Assembly (NCBI RefSeq): GCF_032399705.1
Contig: NZ_CP135922.1
Coordinates: 7,006,001 to 7,070,000, forward strand
DNA from: Paenibacillus sp. BIC5C1
GTDB taxonomy: Bacteria > Bacillota > Bacilli > Paenibacillales > Paenibacillaceae
Reading direction: 5' to 3'
DNA: 64,000 nucleotides
Shown here one piece after another: positions 44,799 to 53,910 of the stretch. Positions within the stretch are counted from its first letter, which is position 1, and each line of letters begins with the position of its first letter. The translations under genes and the position numbers were made by a program. The notes below the pieces were generated by a model, which searched no databases, was not told where the DNA came from, and saw only the letters and a list, made by a program, of their open reading frames with translations.

Positions 44799-44817
44799 GA
44801 ACCTTTCCTCCCTTTTT

Positions 44818-45723
44818 TTAACCTCTTCTTTGTCTTGCATCAGTCGCACGCTTCAGGGCTTGTCCGACATTATTTATACTCAACATCAATACCAGAATAA
44901 GTACTGACGCAGGTAGCCATATCCACCATCTGTATTCCAGTGTTTGCGGATTACGAGCATAGCTTACGAGTGTTCCAAGACTGGGTGTACTTTCCGGGAA
45001 TCCAAATCCCAAGAAGGAAAGTCCCGATTCGAGGCCAATATTGGCAGCGAGATTCAACGTCATCGTTACGATGATGATGGAGCTAAGATTAGGAAGAACC
45101 TGTGAGAGCATAATCTTAAGATGGGACGAACCTAATGTTTTAGAAGCTTTTACATAGTCCAGTTCCCGTTCCTGCAATGCTTTCGAGCGGATCAACCTGG
45201 CAATCCCCATCCAGAGAAAAGCTGTCATGATTAATGAGAAAGATACAATATTATATTTGGGTACTGCAGTAACAAACGCAATAACAATCATCAGCATCGG
45301 AAGAATCATGAAGAAATCAACAACGCGCATAAACAGGTTATCAATCATTCCACCGAAGTAACCGGATAACAGACCCACCAGGATACCTATACAACCCGTC
45401 ATTAGCGTGACGATAATACCAATGGTTAGAGAGTTACGTGTACCGATAATCAGTTGTCCGAACACATCACGACCGCCGTAATCCGTTCCCAGCCAATACT
45501 GCGCGGAAGGCGGTTCATATAAAGCGAACAAATCTACCTTAACAATTTCAGCTTGATCCAGGATCAAAGAAGTACCATAGACCAGCAGTATGACCAGTCC
45601 CAAAAATATGAGCGAGATTAGTGCCACCTTATCTCTGACAAGCTCCCGCCACAAGATATTCAAGCTGGAGGGGCTCTTATCAATCTTCTGTGAAGTTATA
45701 ACGACATCATTGGCCTTGCTCAT
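44818..45723 (-). CDS. oppC: Oligopeptide ABC transporter permease
   Basis: 301 residues, six membrane helices. An OppC-type N-terminal segment (LWRELVRDKVALISLIFLGL) precedes the periplasmic-type loop YWLGTDYGGRDVFGQLI. The EAA motif (IRSKALQERELDYVKASKTL, GSSHLKIM) contacts the ATPases. 29 bases follow the oppB stop. Confidence 0.94.
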   Translation of the reverse strand: MSKANDVVITSQKIDKSPSSLNILWRELVRDKVALISLIFLGLVILLVYGTSLILDQAEIVKVDLFALYEPPSAQYWLGTDYGGRDVFGQLIIGTRNSLTIGIIVTLMTGCIGILVGLLSGYFGGMIDNLFMRVVDFFMILPMLMIVIAFVTAVPKYNIVSFSLIMTAFLWMGIARLIRSKALQERELDYVKASKTLGSSHLKIMLSQVLPNLSSIIIVTMTLNLAANIGLESGLSFLGFGFPESTPSLGTLVSYARNPQTLEYRWWIWLPASVLILVLMLSINNVGQALKRATDARQRRG

Positions 45724-45752
45724 CTTATTTTCACCCCGAAATCTTCAAGTTC

Positions 45753-46715
45753 TTACTTGATCCGGATACGCGGATCAACAATACCCAGAATAATATCAGA
45801 CAGCAACGATCCTAGGATTGTAGCTATGCCATATAACAGAACGAGTGCAGTTACTACACTGAAATCCCGAAGAGAAATGGAATTCAAGAACAACTGTCCC
45901 ATACCTGGATAACTGAATATACTCTCAATGAAGATGGTACCTCCGATAAGTCCCGTAATCTCATACCCGAAAAATGCGGCGATCGGCAACAACGAGTTTC
46001 TTAAAATATGCCTGTTGTAGATTCGAGATTCCGAAGCACCCTTGGCTCTCGCAGTAAGAACGAATTCCTTGTGCTTGATATCGATAATTTCACTACGCAA
46101 GTATTGGACGGTAGATACCGTTGCAATTAATGCCATGGATAGTGATGGTAATAACAAATGATAGAATTTGCTTGTAATATAGCTGAATGTGCCTGGCGTA
46201 AGTCCAGGTTCCACACTTCCCCCGGTTGGGAACCAACCAAAATGGAATCCAAAAATCCATAACATCACCAGTGCGAAGATAAACAACGGGGCTGCAAAGC
46301 CCAAGTAGGTGTAACCTGTGATCAACCGATCAGACCAGGTATCGTTGTAACGTCCACTGATAATGCCAAGTGGAATGGCAATCAGATAGGTAAACACGAG
46401 TGTCGCCAGTGCAAGCCAGAACGTATTGGCTACACGTTGACCAATCAGATCAGACACTGGCATTTTGAATCGGAAAGATTGTCCGAAATCACCTTGTGCA
46501 GCATTTTTGATCCAATCCCAATACTGTACATACCATGGATTGTTTAATCCCAGCCGTTCCCGCTGTTCATCCAGCGCTTTTGGATCAATACTCGGATCGA
46601 GTAATCCGGTAAGTGCATCCCCAGGCATCGCCTTGGCCATCAGAAAGACCAACAGGCTAAGCAAAAAGATCTGAGGGATCATAATGATAATTCTGCGTAC
46701 TATCGTTTTCCACAT
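45753..46715 (-). CDS. oppB: Oligopeptide ABC transporter permease
   Basis: 320 residues, six membrane helices, OppB/DppB type. It opens TIVRRIIIMIPQIFLLSLLV. DEQRERLGLNNPWYVQYWDW, GDFGQSF and the EAA motif RSEIIDIKHKEFVLTARAKG are typical. Pairs with OppC to form the channel. Seven bases separate it from oppF. Confidence 0.94.
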   Translation of the reverse strand: MWKTIVRRIIIMIPQIFLLSLLVFLMAKAMPGDALTGLLDPSIDPKALDEQRERLGLNNPWYVQYWDWIKNAAQGDFGQSFRFKMPVSDLIGQRVANTFWLALATLVFTYLIAIPLGIISGRYNDTWSDRLITGYTYLGFAAPLFIFALVMLWIFGFHFGWFPTGGSVEPGLTPGTFSYITSKFYHLLLPSLSMALIATVSTVQYLRSEIIDIKHKEFVLTARAKGASESRIYNRHILRNSLLPIAAFFGYEITGLIGGTIFIESIFSYPGMGQLFLNSISLRDFSVVTALVLLYGIATILGSLLSDIILGIVDPRIRIK

Positions 46716-46722
46716 ATGGTCT

Positions 46723-47655
46723 TCAACCTTTCTGAGGTAGAGCTACTCGGTGAGTATCGGAAATGGATTGGAGCGAGTATGCCAGCCCTTCCTCATCAAA
46801 GAAGTTTCGGTATGAATGTTCATACTCGGATTTGACCTGCTGACGGAAGGCTACCATTTCTTCACGTTTGGTTGGGTCCATATCCGGAATGGCTGCTATT
46901 AAACGCTTGGTATAGATATGTTGTGGATTCTCAAAAATATCATCCGTTGTGCCCTGCTCAACATACCGACCTTTATACATAATTCCGATCTGATCACACA
47001 TATGGCGGATAATGCCGAGATCGTGACTGATGAACAAGTAGGTCAGATTCAACTCTTTTTGAATTTCCTGCATGAAGTTAAGCACCTGTGCTTGTACAGA
47101 TACATCGAGCGCGGATACTGGCTCATCTGCGATAATCAGCTTTGGCTTCAATGCAATCGCACGCGCAATACCAATCCGTTGCCTCTGGCCTCCAGAAAAC
47201 TCATGAGGATACTTATAGATCGATTCGGGACTTAATCCGACCTTCTCCAGAAGATCACGGACCTGACGTTTCTCTTCAGTAGCCGTCAGTCGTTCATAAT
47301 TGCGGAGTGGCTCAGCAATGATGTCGATAACACGTTTCTTGGGATTTAACGAAGAGTACGGGTCCTGAAAGATCATCTGCACATCACGCTGCAGTTGTCT
47401 ATCTTTCCGCCTCTCTGTAGCCAGATCTCTTCCGTTGAAAAGAATTTTCCCGGCTGTCACATGGTTTAAGCCAATAACAGCTCTACCCGTAGTCGTTTTG
47501 CCTGAGCCTGACTCACCTACAAGGCCGTACGTTTGCCCTTGTTCAATGGAGAAACTCACATCATCAACGGCTTTGATGTTACCAATTTCACGCTTGATCA
47601 ACCCTCCGCGAATCGGAAAGTGAATTTTCAGTCCTTCTACTTCGAGTAATGCCAT
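46723..47655 (-). CDS. oppF: Oligopeptide ABC transporter ATP-binding protein
   Basis: 310 residues. Walker A GESGSGKTT near 50, signature FSGGQRQRIG, Walker B LIIADEPVSALD and the switch His in LFISHDLG are all present. The C-terminal oligopeptide extension (FENPQHIYTKRLIAAIPDMD) is typical of OppF. AGGAGG precedes the ATG at 47655; the longer upstream frame lies inside oppD. It forms a heterodimer with OppD. Confidence 0.94.
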   Translation of the reverse strand: MALLEVEGLKIHFPIRGGLIKREIGNIKAVDDVSFSIEQGQTYGLVGESGSGKTTTGRAVIGLNHVTAGKILFNGRDLATERRKDRQLQRDVQMIFQDPYSSLNPKKRVIDIIAEPLRNYERLTATEEKRQVRDLLEKVGLSPESIYKYPHEFSGGQRQRIGIARAIALKPKLIIADEPVSALDVSVQAQVLNFMQEIQKELNLTYLFISHDLGIIRHMCDQIGIMYKGRYVEQGTTDDIFENPQHIYTKRLIAAIPDMDPTKREEMVAFRQQVKSEYEHSYRNFFDEEGLAYSLQSISDTHRVALPQKG

Positions 47656-47659
47656 TATG

Positions 47660-48658
47660 TTATTCCTCCTCAGCTTGATCAGGGAAATGAAAGTGCTGAT
47701 AACAGGTACACCGTACAAAATGCCCTGGCGCAATTTCATGCATCTGTGGGTTTTCTTCATGAGCCGAATCACTTATCCATGGAATTCGAGCCTTGAATCG
47801 GCACCCTTGACGAGGAAGATTTTTCAGTGATGGAACAATACCTTGAATGACATGAAGCTTCGATTTTTCTTCAGAGATAGTTGGAATAGAGTTTAGTAGA
47901 GAACGTGTATATGGATGCTTGGCATCCGTCATAAGAGTATAGATGTCTGCAATCTCCACAATTTCTCCTGCATACATAACTGCTACGCGATCAGCCATCT
48001 CGGCAACGACTCCCAGATCATGCGTGATCAGGATGATTCCTGCGTTTATCTCGTTCTTCAATTCGCGGATAAGCTCCAGAATTTGTAGTTGGATTGTAAC
48101 GTCAAGAGCTGTCGTTGGTTCGTCGGCAATCAGCAATTCAGGTTTATTGGCAATCGCAATCGCGATAACAACTCTCTGTCTCATACCACCCGATAGTTCG
48201 TGAGGATATTGCTTGTATAATTGTTCGGGACGCGGAATCCCTACTTGGTTGAGTAAATCAATGACTTTGTCTTTCTTTTCTTTCGAAGATAGCTTGGGTT
48301 GATGCAGTGTCAGAATCTCTTCGATCTGTTCACCGATCACCATCAGAGGATTTAATGCGGAAAGCGGGTCCTGAAAGATCATTCCCATCTCTTTACCGCG
48401 AAGTTTGTTTAATTTGTTGGGAGATATACCAGCAATATTCTGCCCTTTGTACAGAATCTCCCCATCAATTTTGGCTTTGTTATGCAGACCCATTATCGAA
48501 AAAGCAAAAGCACTTTTGCCCGATCCTGATTCTCCTACAATAGCCAATACTTCATTCTTTTTAACCGTAAGGTTAACGTGATCAACTGCTGCATAATAGT
48601 CATCTTCAATTCTGAATGATGTAGTTAGATTTCTGACTTCCAATAGCTCTGTATTCAA
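47660..48658 (-). CDS. oppD: Oligopeptide ABC transporter ATP-binding protein
   Basis: 332 residues. Walker A GESGSGKSAF, signature LSGGMRQRVV, Walker B LLIADEPTTALD and switch His ILITHDLG are present. The OppD C-terminal domain carries three Cys (RQGCRFKARIP; HFVRCTCYQHFH), a pattern that in related transporters can bind an Fe-S cluster. The frame is open to 48766, but GGGTGAT five bases before the TTG at 48658 gives MNTELLEVRNLTTSF. First gene of the operon; oppF follows after four bases. Confidence 0.93.
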   Translation of the reverse strand: MNTELLEVRNLTTSFRIEDDYYAAVDHVNLTVKKNEVLAIVGESGSGKSAFAFSIMGLHNKAKIDGEILYKGQNIAGISPNKLNKLRGKEMGMIFQDPLSALNPLMVIGEQIEEILTLHQPKLSSKEKKDKVIDLLNQVGIPRPEQLYKQYPHELSGGMRQRVVIAIAIANKPELLIADEPTTALDVTIQLQILELIRELKNEINAGIILITHDLGVVAEMADRVAVMYAGEIVEIADIYTLMTDAKHPYTRSLLNSIPTISEEKSKLHVIQGIVPSLKNLPRQGCRFKARIPWISDSAHEENPQMHEIAPGHFVRCTCYQHFHFPDQAEEE

Positions 48659-48766
48659 ATCAATCACCCTAACCCCATAATTTCTGCAGAATGTATTCAT
48701 GTGTAGAAGAATGCATCCACTGTATATTTCCATGTTCTTGAAGATAACGAACGAAAGTGTATACAA

Positions 48767-49390
48767 AATACCAAATCATTAGGAGAATCCATTTTTGACG
48801 ACTGCTATTTAGACCGTTGGTCAATTAATGCTGACAATTCCTAGCGGGATTATAATGCAAAATAATTAATGTAATCATACGTGTAAATTTAGGTGACGTC
48901 AATGCTTAATTTGAGATTTATGGTATAAATGTTTTTTATAGCACAGTTTTGGGTATTAGTTATACTTTAAAGGGAATAAATCAAGGAATTTTAGAGTCAA
49001 TCGGTTGCTTTTAATGGAAGAGTTTAAATCTTAAAAATACTAATTATCTAAATATATGACATTACTATTACACGAGTTGTGTAGTTAAATGTTAGAAATG
49101 TAGATATAACAAACTATTATGTTAGGTATGAGGGAATTGTAGAGGTCATATTCAATTTGGAAGTAAAAATGATTTCCACCCAAATTCTGTACTTTTAGAG
49201 GTGTAATTTAGATATTACTAATGGATTGAAGTTAAATTTCTAGTTATTATAGTATAGTTTCATTTAATCGCTTATGTAAAGAACAAATTGTCATCTTTTA
49301 TCATTTATTTTACAAAAGAAAGAAAAAAGCCCTGCAAAATGCAAGGCTTTTCTAATATTTATACATATAGATGTATATATAGTATCCTAT
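48767..49390. other. AT-rich gene-free stretch upstream of opp
   Basis: About 620 bases, visibly richer in A and T than the flanks, with frequent stops in all frames. It contains the opp promoter region and, at the right end, a terminator for the M15 peptidase gene. I found no ORF with a ribosome-binding site and no RNA structure that I can name. Confidence 0.5.
49323..49351 (-). terminator. Terminator of the M15 peptidase gene
   Basis: Read leftward: AAAGCC-TTGCA / TGCAGGGCTTTTTTC. About 40 bases after the stop at 49391. Confidence 0.8.
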
Positions 49391-49984
49391 TTACTGTGTG
49401 TCTGGAGGTCTTTTCCCACGCTTCAAATCATTAATGCTTAATCCAAAGTCCATCTGCAAGTGAGGATAATCCGGAAAGTTAGCCCAATCTCCTCCCCACG
49501 TAAACCCTAGTTCTTTGGCTAGGTCCACAACTTCCAGCCAATCTGCCCTTCCATTGCCGTTGTCATCACGTTCCATATCCCACACTACATCTCCTTCAGG
49601 AGTCCGCAAGGCAAAATCAATGGCCAAACCATAGTTGTGATAGGATTCTCCCCCTTTGGCGTTGGTAACGATATTTCCGGCAATGGAGCGTCCTTGATTG
49701 TAGAGAGCATCTTGCTCATCAATGCTGCGAAAATCATGTGTAATCACGACTTCAATTCCTCTTCTAGCTGCCTTTCGAACCAACAACTTCTCACTTTCCG
49801 CAACTACCGGGTGAAGTTCTGTGATCGGCAATGCTTCTTGCACGTTGTTTCGTGGCCATATGTCATAGGTATCTCCTTTTTGCTGTAACCACACATATAT
49901 AATGGAAAGCAAAAATGTAGCTACGAGCCAAAATCGCAGACTACTCTTGCGTCTCTGTTTTACTTTACGTTTGGATGTATTCAT
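49391..49984 (-). CDS. M15 family D,D-/L,D-peptidase (VanY/CwlK-like)
   Basis: 197 residues. A basic start (NTSKRKVKQRRKSS) and one membrane helix (FWLVATFLLSIIYVWL) anchor an extracellular zinc peptidase. The motif SYHNYGLAIDF supplies the SxHxxGxAxD metal site, and PHLQMD supplies the third His. GFTWGGDWANFPDYPH is typical of the CwlK/phage endolysin branch. It should cleave stem peptides of peptidoglycan. Between these motifs WDMERDDNGNGRADWLEV contains DxNxDG-like calcium-type spacing. Monocistronic. Confidence 0.9.
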   Translation of the reverse strand: MNTSKRKVKQRRKSSLRFWLVATFLLSIIYVWLQQKGDTYDIWPRNNVQEALPITELHPVVAESEKLLVRKAARRGIEVVITHDFRSIDEQDALYNQGRSIAGNIVTNAKGGESYHNYGLAIDFALRTPEGDVVWDMERDDNGNGRADWLEVVDLAKELGFTWGGDWANFPDYPHLQMDFGLSINDLKRGKRPPDTQ

Positions 49985-50152
49985 GTTATCTCCTGATGAT
50001 GGAATCTATATTCGTTCATACTCACGCTATCTGATATCAGCAATATAATAAGACTCTATTATAAATCATTTACGTCATAATTGCTTCTATCGTCGCAGCT
50101 CCTTACGAAATCCAATTACCAGGAGATAACCCACCTTAATTATTTTCAGATG

Positions 50153-50185
50153 CAAAAAAGCAGCCGGCTATAAGCCGACTGCTTT
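50153..50185 (-). terminator. rpsF-ssb-rpsR terminator
   Basis: Read leftward: AAGCAGTCGGCT / AGCCGGCTGCTT then TTTTGC. About 20 bases after the rpsR stop. Confidence 0.88.
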
Positions 50186-50204
50186 GTATCCATGCTGAGT
50201 AAGA

Positions 50205-50477
50205 CTACTCAGTTGTGTATGGCAGCAATGCGATTTGACGGGAGCGTTTGATGGCAATCGTCAGCATGCGTTGATATTTAGCGCTAGTACCTGTTACACG
50301 GCGTGGCAAAATTTTTCCGCGCTCGCTGATAAATTTACGAAGCAAGTCCGTATCTTTATAATCGATGTGAGTAATTTTGTTAGCTGTGAAGAAGCACACT
50401 TTACGACGTTTGTTACGGCCGCCACGGCGAGCCGGTCTTTTATCGTTGTCTCCGCCTTCTCTTTGCTTGAAGCTCAT
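50205..50477 (-). CDS. rpsR: Ribosomal protein bS18
   Basis: 90 residues. [39 protein letters not shown] and [16 protein letters not shown] are canonical. The N-terminal 20 residues are extended and charged. It pairs with bS6 on the 30S platform. Last gene of rpsF-ssb-rpsR. Confidence 0.98.
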   Translation of the reverse strand: MSFKQREGGDNDKRPARRGGRNKRRKVCFFTANKITHIDYKDTDLLRKFISERGKILPRRVTGTSAKYQRMLTIAIKRSRQIALLPYTTE

Positions 50478-50532
50478 GCTTTTCAGTCCTTTCCTATCGT
50501 TTAGCCAATCACTCTAAGAGTGTCGGTTCACG

Positions 50533-51018
50533 TTAAAATGGCAAATCATCATCCGATATATCAATCGGTTTTCCGTCATCGGAAAAAGGATCCTGATTGT
50601 TGCTACGCGAATTATTGTTATTGTTCGCGCGCCCGCCGCCTCCGTAAGAAGGCTCTTCACGCATTGGTTGCCCACCGCCGCCACCGTTATTATCACGGTT
50701 AGCTGACTCCAAGAAACGGACGTTATCGGCAATGACTTCGGTCACGTATACACGTTTTCCTTCGTTATTCTCGTAATTCCGTACTTGAATGCGTCCTTCG
50801 ACTGCAGCTAGGCGTCCTTTGCGCAAATAGTTTGCACAAGTCTCAGCAAGCTGTCTCCAGGTTACGACCGGAATGAAATCCGCTTCCCGTTCTCCCCCTT
50901 GGCTTGTAAACGGTCTGTCCACTGCCAAAGTAAATTGCGTAACTGCTACTCCAGCTGGAGTATAACGCAACTCAGGATCCCGGGTTAACCGGCCGATCAG
51001 AATGACACGGTTCAACAA
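50533..51018 (-). CDS. ssb: Single-stranded DNA-binding protein
   Basis: 161 residues. OB fold ([49 protein letters not shown]) up to about 105, then a Gly/Asn/Arg-rich disordered linker and the acidic tip DISDDDLPF that recruits repair and replication partners. It sits between rpsF and rpsR as in all Bacillales. Confidence 0.98.
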   Translation of the reverse strand: MLNRVILIGRLTRDPELRYTPAGVAVTQFTLAVDRPFTSQGGEREADFIPVVTWRQLAETCANYLRKGRLAAVEGRIQVRNYENNEGKRVYVTEVIADNVRFLESANRDNNGGGGGQPMREEPSYGGGGRANNNNNSRSNNQDPFSDDGKPIDISDDDLPF

Positions 51019-51066
51019 TGTAATCCCCTCCTTCAGAGCGTATTGGTGCGTTGATCACGAGTTGTC

Positions 51067-51360
51067 TTAAGCAGACTTAACGTCGTTTGTAATGAGATAA
51101 CGAATTACTTCGTCAGAAATCTTCATGAGACGCTCAAGTTCAGTAACTACTGCTGGTTCAGCAGTGAAGTGTACCAAAACATAAACACCATCACGGAATT
51201 TCTTGATCTCATACGCAAGACGGCGTTTACCCATAACGTCGTGAGCTGTAACTTCACCACCGCCGTTGGAGATGATGCCTTGGAATTTATCGACTGTAGC
51301 TTGAACAACTTCTTGCTCAACATCAGGACGAATAATGTACATCACTTCATATTTGCGCAT
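51067..51360 (-). CDS. rpsF: Ribosomal protein bS6
   Basis: 97 residues. MRKYEVMYIIRPDVEQEVVQ, MGKRRLAYEIKKFRDGVYVL and ISDEVIRYLITND are canonical. AAGGAGGTGAAAATT precedes the ATG at 51360, so the longer frame to 51420 is not used. First gene of the operon; a sigma-A promoter lies about 80 bases upstream. Confidence 0.98.
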   Translation of the reverse strand: MRKYEVMYIIRPDVEQEVVQATVDKFQGIISNGGGEVTAHDVMGKRRLAYEIKKFRDGVYVLVHFTAEPAVVTELERLMKISDEVIRYLITNDVKSA

Positions 51361-51436
51361 AATTTTCACCTCCTTATGGACTCTGGCCCTCAATCTAGGT
51401 TGAGAGCAAGGAACGAGCACAAACTCGAACTATATT

Positions 51437-51465
51437 AATATAACAAATATGACGTCTCAATGCAA
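51437..51465 (-). promoter_or_regulatory. rpsF operon promoter
   Basis: Read leftward: -35 TTGCAT, exactly 17 bases, -10 TATATT. The leader that follows can form GCTCTCAA / TTGAGGGC (51382-51403), a candidate for the autoregulatory bS6:bS18 site known from other rpsF leaders. Confidence 0.7.
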
Positions 51466-51561
51466 GCAAACGTTCCCTATTCTTATTACACATGATCATA
51501 ACTCCAATGGAGCACACTACAGAAGCAACATTGAAATCCATTATGCCAAGGAGGTTTTATC

Positions 51562-51756
51562 ATGGGCGAAAAAACCGAGTTTGAACCAGGAGACAAAGCT
51601 CCAAACGATGGCGAGTACACCGAGGTTGGTGAGAAGAGCTTTCATACGGAGATTAACAATCCGAAACGGGTAACCCTGCAAAAGGGTGAAGCTTTTCCTG
51701 AAACAAGCAATCAGAATCGCAAGTGGAAGAAGCTGACCAAAGCCCGCGTCCACTAA
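51562..51756 (+). CDS. YjzC family small protein
   Basis: 64 residues. EFEPGDKAPNDGEYTEVGEK, PKRVTLQKGEAFPETSNQNR and a basic tail match the YjzC family of Bacillales. CAAGGAGG lies 8 bases before the ATG. It reads divergently from the rpsF operon. The function is unknown. Confidence 0.85.
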   Translation: MGEKTEFEPGDKAPNDGEYTEVGEKSFHTEINNPKRVTLQKGEAFPETSNQNRKWKKLTKARVH

Positions 51757-52012
51757 GTGTAAAGATTTTTTCAAACTGCCGTATATAAAACGTACTAATG
51801 CACATAATACAATCAGGCGATGCACGAGAGAGGTGTGGTTCCGTTGGACAACGAAGCCGAACATTCGCTGTTGGAGATTCATCACGTAATTTAAGAAGCA
51901 AGATGGTTGTGTGTAAGGCCTTTGTCTGAAGCACGAGTATTGCTACATGCAGTACACCCAGTTTCTGATCGTTACGACCGATTGTTTCCTAACAAACCGA
52001 ATGCATCGCCGA

Positions 52013-52041
52013 ACAAAGAGCCCTTAGGGGCTCTTTGTTTT
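52013..52041 (+). terminator. Rightward terminator downstream of yjzC
   Basis: caaagagccc / gggctctttg with a 4-base loop and then TTTTTTC. It is about 250 bases after the yjzC stop. Confidence 0.8.
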
Positions 52042-52081
52042 TTCAATTACAAATGGTTATCAGACGACAAAATTAAAAAAT

Positions 52082-52112
52082 AAAAAGACCTTCCATTTGG
52101 AAGGCCTTTTTG
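52082..52112 (-). terminator. tRNA-Ser terminator
   Basis: Read leftward: AAAAAGGCCTTCC / GGAAGGTCTTTTT, 65 bases after the tRNA 3' end. Confidence 0.8.
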
Positions 52113-52176
52113 CATGTATAAAGCTCAACACACGTTGAGTAAGTTGTTCAATTAAAATTTCAAGCAAGATCTTTAG

Positions 52177-52267
52177 TGGCGGAAAGGGTGGGATTCGAAC
52201 CCACGCACGCTGTGACACGCCTAACTGATTTCGAGTCAGCCCCCTTGGGCCTCTTGGGTACCTTTCC
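52177..52267 (-). tRNA. tRNA-Ser (anticodon CGA)
   Basis: Read leftward: acceptor GGAAAGG pairs with CCTTTCC, then discriminator G and encoded CCA. The anticodon stem CTGA/TCAG holds CTCGAAA, so the anticodon is CGA and reads UCG. A long variable arm and the T arm GTGGG-TTCGAAT-CCCAC complete a class II tRNA of 91 bases. Discriminator G and the long arm are serine identity elements. Confidence 0.95.
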
Positions 52268-52279
52268 GCAGCAATAATG

Positions 52280-52308
52280 ATTATAGCATGATCATTTACA
52301 GAACGCAA
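52280..52308 (-). promoter_or_regulatory. tRNA-Ser promoter
   Basis: Read leftward: -35 TTGCGT, 17 bases, -10 TATAAT, ending 13 bases before the mature 5' end. Confidence 0.75.
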
Positions 52309-52378
52309 TACCTAAGCCATGCCTACATGTAAACGTTATTATGGAGTGCGAAAAGAGTAACATTACCGCAATTTTTCA

Positions 52379-52588
52379 TTAGGATTCAGCCGAATCCTCT
52401 GCCGAACGAAGCACCTTTTTCATGTTTTTCTCGAATTTCGCTCTGGGTATTAATACGCTGTGTTTACATCCTACACATTTGATGCGAATATCCATGCCCA
52501 TCCGGATAATCTCCATCTCATTGCTGCCACATGGATGCTGCTTCTTCATCTGCACAATGTCCCCAAGCTGGAAACTTTTACGCTCCAC
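52379..52588 (-). CDS. DUF951 zinc-ribbon-like protein (YyzM type)
   Basis: 69 residues. SFQLGDIVQMKKQHPCGSNE and RIKCVGCKHSVLIPR give the DUF951 CG...CxxC pattern, a probable small metal- or nucleic-acid-binding beta fold. It starts at a GTG (52588) and overlaps the mscS end by 11 bases, so the two are co-translated. The function is unknown. Confidence 0.88.
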   Translation of the reverse strand: MERKSFQLGDIVQMKKQHPCGSNEMEIIRMGMDIRIKCVGCKHSVLIPRAKFEKNMKKVLRSAEDSAES

Positions 52589-53516
52589 CTATGCCATCCC
52601 CCTCATCCTTCTCCTGAGCTGCTGCTTGCTCTAATGCTGCTTGATTGCTCATCTCATGATACTCCAGTGTTTTCTTCACATCACTCTGAATTTGGCGCTC
52701 TACAGATGCTCTGGAGTTCGGCAGACACTCAGCAACAATGCGAACCACATATTCCGAGGTAGACATCGACTGGATACCAAGTACGTCAGGTACTTTAACG
52801 ATGTTCAGGTCACGATCCTCAATTCCAGTCAACGCTCGTTTCACCAGGTGCACTGACTCGTCCAGGGTCTGTTCACCCTTCATCGGAATGTCCACAACTG
52901 CAAGGGAGTTCGACATCGAGTAATTAGTTACACTTGCAATCGTACCATTTGGAATGATGTGCACCTCACCTTGCCAGCTAACCAGCTTGGTTGTTCTCAG
53001 GCCAATGACCTCAACCGTTCCTTTATAGGTACCTGTTTGAATAACATCGCCTACGGCGAATTGATCCTCTAATATAATGAAGAAACCCGTAATAACATCC
53101 TTCACCAATCCTTGGGCACCAAAACCGATAGCCAGTCCAAGTACTCCCGCGCTAGCTAACAATGGTCCAACTTTCACGTTGATCTCAGATAACAGTAACA
53201 GAATCATAATGAAATTACATGTTATAGAGGTCGCATTTTTCATCAATTCTCCCACCGTTATAAATCTCCGCGGGTTGACGCGAATCTTGCCCTCCTGCTT
53301 ACGTGCCATCGTGCGATCTATAATACGTGATACAATCTTGATCACAATACGCGTAATGATGAAAATAATAACGATGCGAATCGAACTGAACAGAATGTTA
53401 AACCACATATCTGCGTCAGCGATTTTATTCCATAATCGGTCTGTCCAACTTATCGCACTTTTTACGGCTGTCTCCGCTGGCCCTTCATCCCCTGAAGCAA
53501 ACTTAAATGGCAACAT
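52578..53516 (-). CDS. Small-conductance mechanosensitive channel (MscS family)
   Basis: 312 residues. Two or three membrane helices precede the pore-lining TM3 (GPLLASAGVLGLAIGFGAQG, LVKDVITGFFIILEDQFAVG), which carries the Gly/Ala packing of MscS. The cytoplasmic beta domain (GDVIQTGTYKGTVEVIGLRT; VHIIPNGTIASVTNYS) and a Gln/Glu-rich tail follow. It releases solutes on hypo-osmotic shock. GAGGAGG precedes the ATG. Middle gene of DUF3343-mscS-DUF951. Confidence 0.94.
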   Translation of the reverse strand: MLPFKFASGDEGPAETAVKSAISWTDRLWNKIADADMWFNILFSSIRIVIIFIITRIVIKIVSRIIDRTMARKQEGKIRVNPRRFITVGELMKNATSITCNFIMILLLLSEINVKVGPLLASAGVLGLAIGFGAQGLVKDVITGFFIILEDQFAVGDVIQTGTYKGTVEVIGLRTTKLVSWQGEVHIIPNGTIASVTNYSMSNSLAVVDIPMKGEQTLDESVHLVKRALTGIEDRDLNIVKVPDVLGIQSMSTSEYVVRIVAECLPNSRASVERQIQSDVKKTLEYHEMSNQAALEQAAAQEKDEGDGIGGA

Positions 53517-53530
53517 AGATCAAACCTCCT

Positions 53531-53794
53531 CTACATGGGTATGTTATCATAGCTGTCAGTAGTTTTGAAATAGAGGCCTCGGATCTCCACAAATTCGTTA
53601 CGAATGATATGTTTCACTCTCTCCAGATCTTCTTTTGGAAACTGAATACATAGAGCACATCCCGCAGTGATCTCTTTCGGGGTAGGAAATAAGTCAATCT
53701 CAATCTCGGCAAACTCCAGCAGCATTTCTGCCCGCAGCGCCTGCTGGGTGGAATCAAAAGCGATCAGCATCCAATCATCAATCCACTCGTCCAT
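53531..53794 (-). CDS. DUF3343 family protein
   Basis: 87 residues. MLIAFDSTQQALRAEMLLEF, FPTPKEITAGCALCIQFPKE match the DUF3343 family (putative Se/S-transfer-associated small proteins). The CALC Cys pair could carry persulfide. GAAAGGAG precedes the ATG at 53794. A cysteine-desulfurase-like gene 1.4 kb away makes sulfur transfer plausible. First gene of the mscS unit. Confidence 0.82.
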   Translation of the reverse strand: MDEWIDDWMLIAFDSTQQALRAEMLLEFAEIEIDLFPTPKEITAGCALCIQFPKEDLERVKHIIRNEFVEIRGLYFKTTDSYDNIPM

Positions 53795-53910
53795 GTCCTG
53801 CTCCTTTCGCGATACATTCATCCCTTTGAAAAAGCTTGTCCTCTCGAAGTATAAAACGCTCTATCCTTCCATATACTGTTACTACTATTCCAAGGGAAAG
53901 GATAGATCCT

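Larger units (their letters stand above)
51757..52176. other. Intergenic stretch with two terminators
   Basis: 420 bases between yjzC and tRNA-Ser. A short rightward frame near 51845 (about 16 codons after GAGAGGTG) is too small to call. Two terminators occupy the right end and are listed separately. Nothing else is seen. Confidence 0.5.
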